DNA of 64,000 bases from Lachnoclostridium sp. An14 (GTDB lineage Bacteria > Bacillota > Clostridia > Lachnospirales > Lachnospiraceae): NCBI RefSeq assembly GCF_002160755.1, contig NZ_NFLE01000005.1, positions 83,022-147,021 of the forward strand. Direction: 5' to 3'. The position numbers and the translations under genes were made by a program. Shown one piece after another: positions 1 to 7,177 of the stretch; positions within the stretch are counted from its first letter, which is position 1; each line of letters opens with the position of its first letter. The notes under the pieces are model-generated. The model was not told where the DNA came from. It did no database searches and was given only the letters and a program-made list of their open reading frames with translations.

Positions 1-1
1 A

Positions 2-925
2 GCATGTAAACGGCTGTTGTCTGAAAAGATTATTTTGGCATGGATCATGAAACATTGTCTGGAAGAATTCCGCAATTTTGATGTTGATGAGATTGCTCAG
101 AAATACATCGAAGGACAGCCTCAGGTTGCGGATATTCCAGTAAATCCAGATGAAGGGGAGCTTGATAATCACCCAATGATTTCCGGCATGGAAACAGAGG
201 ATGTGACCATGACAGAGGGCCTGGTAACCTATGATATCCGTTTCAGGGCAGTGGTCCCGGTGTCAGGGGAATTGATCCAGCTCATTATCAATATTGAGGC
301 GCAAAACGATTTTTATCCAGGGTATCCCTTAATCAAACGAGGGATTTACTATTGCAGCAGGATGATTTCTTCCCAGTATGGGAAAGAGTTTACAGAATCC
401 CATTACGAAAAGATCAAAAAGGTCTACAGTATTTGGATTTGCATGAATCCTCCTAAAAACCGTGAGAATACCATTACGCGGTATTATGTTGAGGAAGAGA
501 ATCTTGTTGGAAAGGTAAAAGAAGAGAAGCGCAATTACGATTTGCTGACAGCAGTGATGATTTGTCTGGGCCAGCCGGAAGATTTGGATGAAGCCGGCGT
601 TTTAAGATTATTGAACGTGCTTCTTTCTACCGAAACGAAACCGGAAGAAAAGTGTCATATATTAGAAAATGATTTCTTGATTAAGATGACTCAAAGCTTA
701 GAAAGTGAGGTGTCGCTTATGTGTAATCTTAGTGAAGGCGTTGAGAGAAAAGGGATTGAAAAGGGGATTCAGCAAGGAATTCAGCGGGGAAAAATATACG
801 GTGTAATTGAAGCGTACCGTGACCAGGGAATGCCCGAAGCAGAAATTTTAAAATGGATTCAGAAAAAATTTACAATGACCGTGGATGAAGCCAAAGAATA
901 TATGGCGCACGAAGATGGAAAGTAA
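2..925 (+). CDS. Rpn-like PD-(D/E)XK nuclease/transposase family protein, 5' truncated by window edge
   Basis: The reading frame is open to the first base and the TTG at 17 has no ribosome binding site, so the true start lies outside the window. The protein resembles the Rpn family (PD-(D/E)XK recombination-promoting nucleases, formerly called putative transposases). Visible signs are the TYDIRF strand followed by IINIEAQ, where a glutamine takes the place of the motif lysine as is common in this family, and a C-terminal lysine/glutamate helix of the ERKGIEKG type. Rpn proteins are thought to nick DNA and promote recombination; this role is inferred from family only. Its 3' end is partly duplicated just downstream. 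Confidence 0.75.
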   Translation, partial: ACKRLLSEKIILAWIMKHCLEEFRNFDVDEIAQKYIEGQPQVADIPVNPDEGELDNHPMISGMETEDVTMTEGLVTYDIRFRAVVPVSGELIQLIINIEAQNDFYPGYPLIKRGIYYCSRMISSQYGKEFTESHYEKIKKVYSIWICMNPPKNRENTITRYYVEEENLVGKVKEEKRNYDLLTAVMICLGQPEDLDEAGVLRLLNVLLSTETKPEEKCHILENDFLIKMTQSLESEVSLMCNLSEGVERKGIEKGIQQGIQRGKIYGVIEAYRDQGMPEAEILKWIQKKFTMTVDEAKEYMAHEDGK

Positions 926-1028
926 TCATGGTGCTCTGATTGTATTAAGTCAAATTGGGCCGGATAATCTTTTTTCAAAATGATTTCTCAATTAAGATAG
1001 CTTAATACTTAGAAAATGAGGTATTGCC

Positions 1029-1211
1029 ATGTGTAATCTTAGTGAAGGCGTTGAGAGAAAAGGGATTGAAAAGGGAAGAATTTATGGGACGATTGAAGTG
1101 TATCGAGATGATAAACTGCCGGAAGATGAGATTTTAAAGAGAATTCGGCAGAAGTTCTCGTTAACTGAAGATGAGGCAAAGGAATATATGGCGTATAGAG
1201 AATGCGTATAA
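1029..1211 (+). pseudogene. Duplicated 3' remnant of the upstream Rpn-like gene
   Basis: The 60-residue frame repeats the C-terminal tail of the preceding gene. The first 46-47 bases from its ATG (1029) match those from 719, exactly 310 bp upstream, and both end in near-identical DEAKEYMA peptides. The copy lacks one internal repeat of the G-I-Q-x-G segment. The DNA just before it (about 970-1028) is also a decayed match to 660-718. The nuclease core is absent, so this is best read as the residue of a partial tandem duplication. It could still be expressed as a small peptide, but the AGGAGG-type site usual here is missing. Confidence 0.65.
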
Positions 1212-1358
1212 AAAGCGTTAATTATTCTCCATGCAAAGTAAGAAAAGCGGCAGAGTACTTGGGACTTTGCCGCTTTTCTAAAAATATTAGGATGCGTATC
1301 AATCAGGCAGAGCAAATAAACTCTGCCTTTTTCTATGCAGACAGGAGGGAGTGCATGT

Positions 1359-1562
1359 ATGGCAAAGGTCCGTTATTTGAATGAATCTTGTAACATTTGT
1401 GGAAAGAGGATTAACAGCTGGGATAAACGTATATCCAAAACACTGACCTATCGGTATCCATGCTGTGAAAGCTGCATTGCAGCAGAATATGATATGACGG
1501 TGGAGGCTTTACGAAATCGGATGGAGCATTACTTTGATATAAGACCATGTCAGGGCATATAG
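1359..1562 (+). CDS. Small four-cysteine (zinc-ribbon-like) protein
   Basis: A 67-residue protein starting at ATG 1359, chosen because AGGAGGG at 1343-1349 sits nine bases upstream; the upstream in-frame ATG at 1335 has no such site. It contains CNIC near residues 11-14 and CCESC near 37-41, a CxxC...CxxC pattern that suggests a bound zinc ion. Nine bases separate it from the next gene, with which it is probably co-transcribed. I recognise no named family. Small zinc-binding proteins of this kind are common in element accessory regions, where they may bind nucleic acid, but nothing here proves a function. Confidence 0.6.
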   Translation: MAKVRYLNESCNICGKRINSWDKRISKTLTYRYPCCESCIAAEYDMTVEALRNRMEHYFDIRPCQGI

Positions 1563-1571
1563 GAGGAACAA

Positions 1572-2756
1572 ATGAAATATCGGTACAATGAGCTGACAAA
1601 GCGGCTTTTAAACGAGGGATATACAGCGGAACATTATCCCGATTATGTCACCATACAGGACTGGAAAAAGGATTTGGATAACTTTTATGGCGGATTTTCC
1701 TACCAGCCATGGTGGATCTATAAACAGACATTCCGAACTCCCTGCGGCCTGCAGGTACAGGGCCTGCATGCAATGAGTTCAATGTCATTTAGGGGACTTG
1801 ACTGGACCTATGAGAATGATCTGGCGTGTATCCATTGTCCATATAAACGGACAGACTGCGAAAAACGGCATCCATATTTAAGGGAGGGAAGCGGTGTACT
1901 GAAGGATTGGTGCAATGTACATCTGACAGGAGAACCGTATTCTTACGAAGGCAGCGTGGAGGAACTGCGAAAAATACGAGAGGATGAAATTCATCAGCAA
2001 AAATTAAGCTTTATTTTGCAGAAAAATGGGAGAGCATGTGAAAAGTTAATGCGCTATGATCCGTCTGAAGATTGTTGGAAGATGGAATATGACCCTGCAG
2101 ACTGCGCCCGTTTTCGCTGCAGTGGATTTTGCCCCATGAAAGGGAGAGAACTGGAACAAAAGCGGGGAAATGTCTTTTATGATTTAAAAATAACAGGAAG
2201 GGATTACTCGAAAGATGGAACGTTGTTTGAGGGAGAGCGCTTTACCAGGATAACGAAAGGAATTCGGGCATTGGCTTATCCGGTCAGTTTGGATATCTGT
2301 AAAGCATATTCCAGACTATGTAAGGATGAAATTAATTGGCGGGTATATAATCAGTATCACAGGGAATTATTTTTCGCGGAATATCACAGCAGGGATTTTT
2401 CTGTGGAGGTACTGAACATACGTGCAGAGCAGCGGGAAAGCAGGGATTTACTCCAGGATTTGGAAGAGATCCGGGCCGGTATTACGATTTGCCATGCATC
2501 AGATCAAGAAAAACAGGAAATACAGGAGAAACGAGAGCGCAGGACACGGGCCAGGAAAATAAAGTTGAAACGCTTGGAGAAGAAAATACTGGATAAAGGC
2601 TATGAGAACTTACCGCCGCATTCTATCGACCGCGTGCATGCAGACAAATGGCTTGGCGAAGAACGGCTGAAAGAGCTTGACAGGTTGCGGGAACAGAGGC
2701 TGAGGGAAGAACAAGATAAGCCGGTTCAGTTGAGTTTGTTTGGGGATAAAGAATAA
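1572..2756 (+). CDS. Element-encoded cysteine-rich protein with C-terminal clamp-binding-like motif
   Basis: A 394-residue protein of unknown function. AGGAGG at 1561-1566 supports the ATG at 1572. The N-terminal two thirds hold scattered cysteines (CIHC near residue 87, CEK, and an RFRCSGFC cluster near 193-200) that could bind a metal or Fe-S centre. The last ~90 residues are a highly charged Arg/Lys/Glu helix. The extreme C-terminus is PVQLSLFGDKE; QLSLF matches the consensus pentapeptide with which bacterial proteins bind the DNA polymerase III beta clamp. Two other genes of the element carry similar peptides. A link to replication or repair of the element is inference. Confidence 0.6.
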   Translation: MKYRYNELTKRLLNEGYTAEHYPDYVTIQDWKKDLDNFYGGFSYQPWWIYKQTFRTPCGLQVQGLHAMSSMSFRGLDWTYENDLACIHCPYKRTDCEKRHPYLREGSGVLKDWCNVHLTGEPYSYEGSVEELRKIREDEIHQQKLSFILQKNGRACEKLMRYDPSEDCWKMEYDPADCARFRCSGFCPMKGRELEQKRGNVFYDLKITGRDYSKDGTLFEGERFTRITKGIRALAYPVSLDICKAYSRLCKDEINWRVYNQYHRELFFAEYHSRDFSVEVLNIRAEQRESRDLLQDLEEIRAGITICHASDQEKQEIQEKRERRTRARKIKLKRLEKKILDKGYENLPPHSIDRVHADKWLGEERLKELDRLREQRLREEQDKPVQLSLFGDKE

Positions 2757-2851
2757 AAGATTGATGTTGACGCCGAACATATGTTTTGCCCATAATATAT
2801 ACAGGCTTGTAGAGAATAAAAAGCGAATATATGATAAGAGGTGAAGCTATT

Positions 2852-3151
2852 ATGGAAAAAACAGTTGAAAATGTACTGGAGATATTTAAGGACTACATTG
2901 CTTCCAGTCCATTTATTGATGTGTGCCGGACAAAATTTGGATATGTACTTCTTCATTACAGCCCAGAACGAGATGAAATTATGTATACGCCGGAAATTAT
3001 TCATACTGGAGATGAAATGCTGCAAACTCTGCGTGAGGAGATCATTTTGGATGTGATAGGTGAAACAGATCACGATTTGGAAACGGCCTCAAAAGAAGAG
3101 TTGGAAGAGATTGAGAAACGTCTTTCCCCGTATCTGGAACGTTTTTCTTGA
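2852..3151 (+). CDS. Small hypothetical protein
   Basis: A 99-residue acidic protein. ATG 2852 is preferred over the in-frame ATG at 2831 because AGAGGTGA lies 8-10 bases before it. It has a mixed sequence with a charged helical C-terminus (SKEELEEIEKRL). There are no membrane segments, signal peptide or recognisable motif. It stands between the cysteine-rich gene and the AraC-type operator region and is probably an accessory gene of the element. I do not recognise the family. Confidence 0.5.
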   Translation: MEKTVENVLEIFKDYIASSPFIDVCRTKFGYVLLHYSPERDEIMYTPEIIHTGDEMLQTLREEIILDVIGETDHDLETASKEELEEIEKRLSPYLERFS

Positions 3152-3248
3152 ATCGCAGCAATATAATTCTTTAGAATTAGTATGCAAAATGAACTTCAAA
3201 TGAATAGAATCTCGTCCTTTTTATTGGTTGAAAAGCAGATAAAAAGTC

Positions 3249-3305
3249 TGATTGGAATAAAAAAGACTGATTGGAGCGGAAAAGATTTTTAAGGTCTGCT
3301 ATGAT
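3249..3305 (+). promoter_or_regulatory. Direct-repeat operator and promoter of the ECF transporter operon
   Basis: Two adjacent 19-bp direct repeats start TGATTGGA at 3249 and 3268. A weaker third half-site (TTATTGGTTGAAAAG) lies at about 3221. A TATGAT -10 box follows at 3300-3305 with no good -35, the usual layout of AraC-activated promoters. The same arrangement recurs at 7049-7100 in front of the ABC exporter-type genes, so the AraC-family protein encoded between the two operons is the likely ligand. Confidence 0.6.
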
Positions 3306-3312
3306 GATTACG

Positions 3313-3334
3313 GAAAGCGCCGAAGGGCGCTTTC
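3313..3334 (+). other. Hairpin at the 5' end of the ECF operon transcript
   Basis: GAAAGCGCC and GGCGCTTTC form a perfect 9-bp stem with a GAAG loop, starting eight bases after the -10 box. There is no T-run behind it, so it is not a standard terminator; it may stabilise the mRNA 5' end or take part in control. Confidence 0.5.
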
Positions 3335-3380
3335 AAAAAGTCTGCAAGTTAGCGTGCTCTAACCAAAGGAGGAATGTTCA

Positions 3381-3986
3381 ATGTCTGAAGTGAGTACGGA
3401 CAAAAAACTGAAAGGAAAAGACCTCATTACCATCGGTATCTTTTCCGCAATCTACTTTGTCATCAACTTTGCCTTCATGCTTCTGGGGGGTATTCACCCT
3501 GTTCTTTGGATGCTGATGCCCGGCTTCATTGCTGTGTTTGCAGGCATTCCTTTTATGCTGATGGTCGCAAAGGTTCAAAAACTGGGTGCAGTTTTCCTGA
3601 TGGGGCTTATCACTGCTCTTATCTATTTTGCCACTGGACAATTTACCCTGGTAATTCTGATCTCGATGGCTTCTACCTGTATTTTGGCCGAAGTTGTCCG
3701 AGCTGTGACTAAGTATAACAGCTTCAAGGGAAATTCGATTGCCTATGTGATTTTTTCGCTGGGAATGGTTGGTTCTCCCCTTCCCATCTGGTTGTTTAAG
3801 GCCGATTTCTTGGCGCAGATTACAGAACAGGGAATGCCCGCTGATTATGTTGCGGCAGTTGAAGCTCTGTCGTCCAATGCAATGTTAATCGTTCTGTTTG
3901 TTGCTCCAATCATCGGCGGTATCATCGGAGCATTTATTGCCAGAGGTCTGTTCAAAAAGCACTTTGTAAAGGCAGGAATTGTGTGA
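3381..3986 (+). CDS. ECF transporter substrate-binding (S) component, MptD/Trep_Strep family
   Basis: A 201-residue integral membrane protein with about five to six hydrophobic helices. It resembles the Trep_Strep/MptD family of putative S components that capture the substrate of energy-coupling-factor importers. AAAGGAGG sits ten bases before ATG 3381. It is the first gene of an operon with EcfT (stop overlapping the next start) and a fused EcfA-A, the complete set for a dedicated (group I) ECF importer. The substrate cannot be read from sequence. The neighbouring YbtPQ-like genes and AraC regulator suggest a metal or metal-chelate substrate, which is inference. Confidence 0.8.
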   Translation: MSEVSTDKKLKGKDLITIGIFSAIYFVINFAFMLLGGIHPVLWMLMPGFIAVFAGIPFMLMVAKVQKLGAVFLMGLITALIYFATGQFTLVILISMASTCILAEVVRAVTKYNSFKGNSIAYVIFSLGMVGSPLPIWLFKADFLAQITEQGMPADYVAAVEALSSNAMLIVLFVAPIIGGIIGAFIARGLFKKHFVKAGIV

Positions 3987-4669
3987 TGAATGGGGCGGGC
4001 AAAAAACATACATTAAAGTTCGATCCACGGACGGAATTGCTTTTGTTGGTGCTGGCAAATATTGTGGCCTTTACCCAGCACGACCTATGGGTTGAAATTA
4101 CATGGGTTGTTTTTCTGCTCCTGCTGATCGTTGCCTGCGGGTGTGGGAAATCCGCAGGCAAACTGGCAATCGCATTTGGGATTTGTCTGGCGCTGCAATA
4201 CTATGTATTCCCAAACGGGCCAAAAATTTTAGCCAGCAGCTTCACGATCATTGTATCTTATGCAAGAAAGATTTTCCCTTGTTTGATTGTCGGTACGATG
4301 GTTTTACAGAAAACGCCCGTCCGGGAATTGATGGTTGCACTTCGGAAATGGCATATTCCGCAGGGACTGATTATTCCTTTGTCTGTAACCGTCCGGTATT
4401 TTCCGGCCTTAAAAGAAGAAACCGGCTATATCCGGGATGCCATGAAGCTCCGTAATATTCATGGAGTACAAAAAATTGAGTGCTTATTGGTGCCGACCAT
4501 GATCTCTGCAACAACGACAGCGGAAGAATTGTCCGCGGCCGCTGTTACACGGGGGATTGAAAATCCTGCGCCAAAGACCAGCATGATTGAAATGAAGTTC
4601 GGCGTGCAGGATTTTTTATGTTTGGCGGCAGGTGTGGCTTTCTGTGTGATTTCAATTACAGTGGGATAA
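3986..4669 (+). CDS. ECF transporter transmembrane (T) component, CbiQ-like
   Basis: A 227-residue membrane protein of the EcfT/CbiQ family that couples the ATPases to the S component. Hydrophobic helices lie near residues 20-60 and 70-90 and at the C-terminus. The cytoplasmic coupling region is visible as RYFPALKEE and the AAAVTRGIENP segment, corresponding to the conserved A-R-G motif of the family. ATG 3986 is preferred over GTG 3983 for spacing from GGCAGGA; the gene overlaps the stop of the S component. At 227 residues it has near-normal family length. Confidence 0.82.
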   Translation: MNGAGKKHTLKFDPRTELLLLVLANIVAFTQHDLWVEITWVVFLLLLIVACGCGKSAGKLAIAFGICLALQYYVFPNGPKILASSFTIIVSYARKIFPCLIVGTMVLQKTPVRELMVALRKWHIPQGLIIPLSVTVRYFPALKEETGYIRDAMKLRNIHGVQKIECLLVPTMISATTTAEELSAAAVTRGIENPAPKTSMIEMKFGVQDFLCLAAGVAFCVISITVG

Positions 4670-4682
4670 GGAGGTGTTCCAT

Positions 4683-6086
4683 GTGATCCAAATTCAGGAT
4701 GTATCGTTTGAATATGAGAAAGAGCAGGGAACACTTTCCCATATTGATCTGAATATTCAGCAGGGAGAATGTGTTGTCCTTACAGGGGAGTCGGGCTGTG
4801 GCAAAACGACAGTGACAAAACTGATTAACGGCTTAATCCCTCATTTTGTCGAGGGCGGTACTTTATCCGGCCGGGCGATTGTAAACGGTATGGAAGTGCC
4901 GAAAACAGAAATGTACCGTCTGGCAGAGCAGGTTGGATCTGTGTTCCAAAATCCGAAATCTCAGTTTTTCAATATTGACTCGGACAGCGAAATCACTTTC
5001 GGTCTGGAAAATGCGGGTGTCGAACCAAAGAAAATCAAAGAGCAATATGAGGCCACTGTTTCTGCCCTGAAAATTCAATCACTTTTGGGAAGGAACATTT
5101 TTTCCATGTCTGGCGGTGAAAAACAAAGTCTTGCGTTTGCCTCTATATATGCCATGAACCCATCTATTTTTGTACTGGACGAGCCGACGGCAAATCTGGA
5201 TGCTGACGCGATTGACACCTTACGCCAGCAGATTATCCAGATCAAAAAAGAAGGACGGACGATTGTTATTGCCGAACATCGCCTATATTTCTTGATGGAC
5301 CTGATTGACCGCGCAATCTTCATTCAAAAAGGGAAAATCGTTCAGATATTTTCCGGGGATGAGTTTCGTAATCTTTCGGATGAGCAGCGTATCAGTATGG
5401 GGCTTAGAAGTCTTGTCCATCCTATGCTGGAGCTGCCTCCCGCCGATCCGCCAGGAGCGCAGGAAGGCTTATCCGTAGAAAATCTTTCCTGTGCCTTTGA
5501 TAAGCAGCCGGTATTCAGCGGCCTCGGCTTTTCTGCAAAACGGGGGGAAGTGTTGGGGATTGTCGGTCATAACGGCGCAGGAAAAACGACGATGACACGC
5601 TGCCTGTGCGGGCTTTTGAAAGAAGTGAATGGAACGGTCCGGCTGGACGGACAAACACTGAAAGCAAAACAGCGTAATAAGGCCGGCTTTTGTGTTATGC
5701 AGGATGTGAACCATCAGCTTTTTTCAGACAGCGTATGGAACGAATGTGAACTGGCGCAGCCGGATTGTCCGCCGGAGCGGATTGAAGAAATTCTCAGGTC
5801 TTTTGATTTGCTGGATTTCAAAGACCGTCATCCGATGGCCCTGTCAGGAGGACAGAAACAGCGCCTTGCGGTGGCAACCGCAATTCTCTCCGACAAGGAT
5901 GTGCTTGTCTTTGACGAGCCTACCAGTGGGCTGGACTATCATCGTATGCTGGAAGTAAGCAATATGATCCGCAAGTTGAATGATGAAAATAAAGTTATCA
6001 TCATTGTTTCCCATGATTTTGAGTTTTTGGGCCGGACTTGTGATAAAATATTTGATATGGAGGGATGCTCCAAAGAAAGGAGGTAG
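4683..6086 (+). CDS. ECF transporter fused double ATPase (EcfA-EcfA')
   Basis: About 467 residues with two ABC ATPase domains in tandem. The first has Walker A GESGCGKTT, signature MSGGEKQ and Walker B FVLDEPTANLD. The second has Walker A GHNGAGKTT, signature LSGGQKQR and Walker B LVFDEPTSGLD. Both halves look catalytically intact. GTG 4683 is chosen because AAGGAGG (4668-4674) lies eight bases upstream; the GTG at 4674 overlaps that site. It powers the S and T components encoded upstream. The fused-ATPase form is common in dedicated Firmicute ECF importers. The stop codon lies five bases before the regulator start. Confidence 0.88.
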   Translation: MIQIQDVSFEYEKEQGTLSHIDLNIQQGECVVLTGESGCGKTTVTKLINGLIPHFVEGGTLSGRAIVNGMEVPKTEMYRLAEQVGSVFQNPKSQFFNIDSDSEITFGLENAGVEPKKIKEQYEATVSALKIQSLLGRNIFSMSGGEKQSLAFASIYAMNPSIFVLDEPTANLDADAIDTLRQQIIQIKKEGRTIVIAEHRLYFLMDLIDRAIFIQKGKIVQIFSGDEFRNLSDEQRISMGLRSLVHPMLELPPADPPGAQEGLSVENLSCAFDKQPVFSGLGFSAKRGEVLGIVGHNGAGKTTMTRCLCGLLKEVNGTVRLDGQTLKAKQRNKAGFCVMQDVNHQLFSDSVWNECELAQPDCPPERIEEILRSFDLLDFKDRHPMALSGGQKQRLAVATAILSDKDVLVFDEPTSGLDYHRMLEVSNMIRKLNDENKVIIIVSHDFEFLGRTCDKIFDMEGCSKERR

Positions 6087-6091
6087 CGTCT

Positions 6092-7051
6092 ATGCCGGAA
6101 CTGTTCCGGGAAATGTACTACGGCCCCAATGTTCAAAACCTGATTGAGTCAGATGATTGTAAGGTCATGCGTTTAAGCGATAATTCTGGTGAAGGCATGA
6201 TGACGCTCTATCATGTCTTTCCCGGTGTATTTCTCATGTATAATGATTTTCACATGAAGGAGTGCATTTCAGGTTTCCAGACAGATATGGACCTGCTTTG
6301 TATCGACCACTGCCGGGAAGGGCGCATTGAGCAGGAAGTCGGCCAAAATGCCTTTAGCTATTTAGAGGCTGGCGATCTTCGGGTGGATCGCCGCATCCAT
6401 CATTCTGGCAAGGTGGAATTTCCACTTTGTCACTACCACGGTATTTCTATTGGCTTTCAGATGGAGACTGCGGCAAAAGAAATCCCGGCCTCTATGAATG
6501 GCTTTTCTGTGGATCTTTATGAATTGCAGAAAAAGTATTGCAGTGACCGTACACCCTATGTCATTCCAGGAGAACCGGCCATTGAGCATATTTTTTCCGA
6601 ACTCTACAATGTGCCGGTCAAAATCAAAAAGGACTATTTCAAGATCAAAGTGTTGGAGCTGCTGCTGTATCTGGACGCACTGGAACTTTCAGGCCATACA
6701 GAAGAGCGCCCCTATTTTTATAAAGGCCAGGTTGAGAAAATCAAAGCAATCCAGGCACTTCTGACGCAGGATTTGACCAAAAACTATACTCTGGAAGAAC
6801 TCTCCAGGCGGTTTGATATTGCCCTGACCCCTATGAAAAACTGTTTCAAATCGGTATATGGCAGCCCGATTTTTACATACATGAGAAACTATCGCATGAA
6901 CTATGCTGCCTCTTTACTGAAATCAGATAAGTCGTTGAAAGTGGCGGAGATTGCGGGACTTGTGGGATATGACAGTCCCAGCAAATTTGCGTCCGCATTT
7001 CATCAGACAATGGGGAAAACGCCGCTGGAATATCGAAAATCAATTATCTGA
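6092..7051 (+). CDS. AraC-family transcriptional regulator
   Basis: A 319-residue regulator with an N-terminal ligand/dimerisation region and a C-terminal double helix-turn-helix domain from about residue 225 (LEELSRRFDIALTPMKNCFK, then VAEIAGLVGYDSPSKFASAF and the closing G-x-TPLEYR). ATG 6092 is preferred because AAAGGAGG lies just upstream. It is the last gene of the ECF operon and is followed by the ABC transporter operon. Matching direct-repeat sites precede both operons. In yersiniabactin-type systems the AraC protein YbtA activates uptake genes when the siderophore is present; a similar role is a reasonable inference. Confidence 0.88.
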   Translation: MPELFREMYYGPNVQNLIESDDCKVMRLSDNSGEGMMTLYHVFPGVFLMYNDFHMKECISGFQTDMDLLCIDHCREGRIEQEVGQNAFSYLEAGDLRVDRRIHHSGKVEFPLCHYHGISIGFQMETAAKEIPASMNGFSVDLYELQKKYCSDRTPYVIPGEPAIEHIFSELYNVPVKIKKDYFKIKVLELLLYLDALELSGHTEERPYFYKGQVEKIKAIQALLTQDLTKNYTLEELSRRFDIALTPMKNCFKSVYGSPIFTYMRNYRMNYAASLLKSDKSLKVAEIAGLVGYDSPSKFASAFHQTMGKTPLEYRKSII

Positions 7052-7100
7052 TTGGAATAAAAAAGGCCGTGTGGAGCGGAAAGAAAAATTGAAATATGAT
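7049..7100 (+). promoter_or_regulatory. Second copy of the AraC-type operator, before the ABC transporter pair
   Basis: Bases 7047-7083 match 3247-3283 at about 31 of 36 positions, including the TGATTGGAATAAAAAAG half-site and a second half-site with TGGAGCGGAAA. A TATGAT box follows at 7095-7100. The operator overlaps the last codons of the regulator gene. Confidence 0.6.
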
Positions 7101-7108
7101 AGCATTAA

Positions 7109-7140
7109 GGATGGTTAGCGAGGATTAACCATCCCTTTTT
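7109..7140 (+). terminator. Intrinsic terminator / possible attenuator in the ABC operon leader
   Basis: GGATGGTTA (7109-7117) pairs with TAACCATCC (7126-7134), followed by CTTTTTC. It ends the regulator transcript. It also lies nine bases downstream of the -10 box of the next operon, so transcripts from that promoter would meet it at once and attenuation is possible. Confidence 0.7.
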
Positions 7141-7177
7141 CTTTGCTGGCTAAATTGATCGAGAGAGGTGAATTGAT

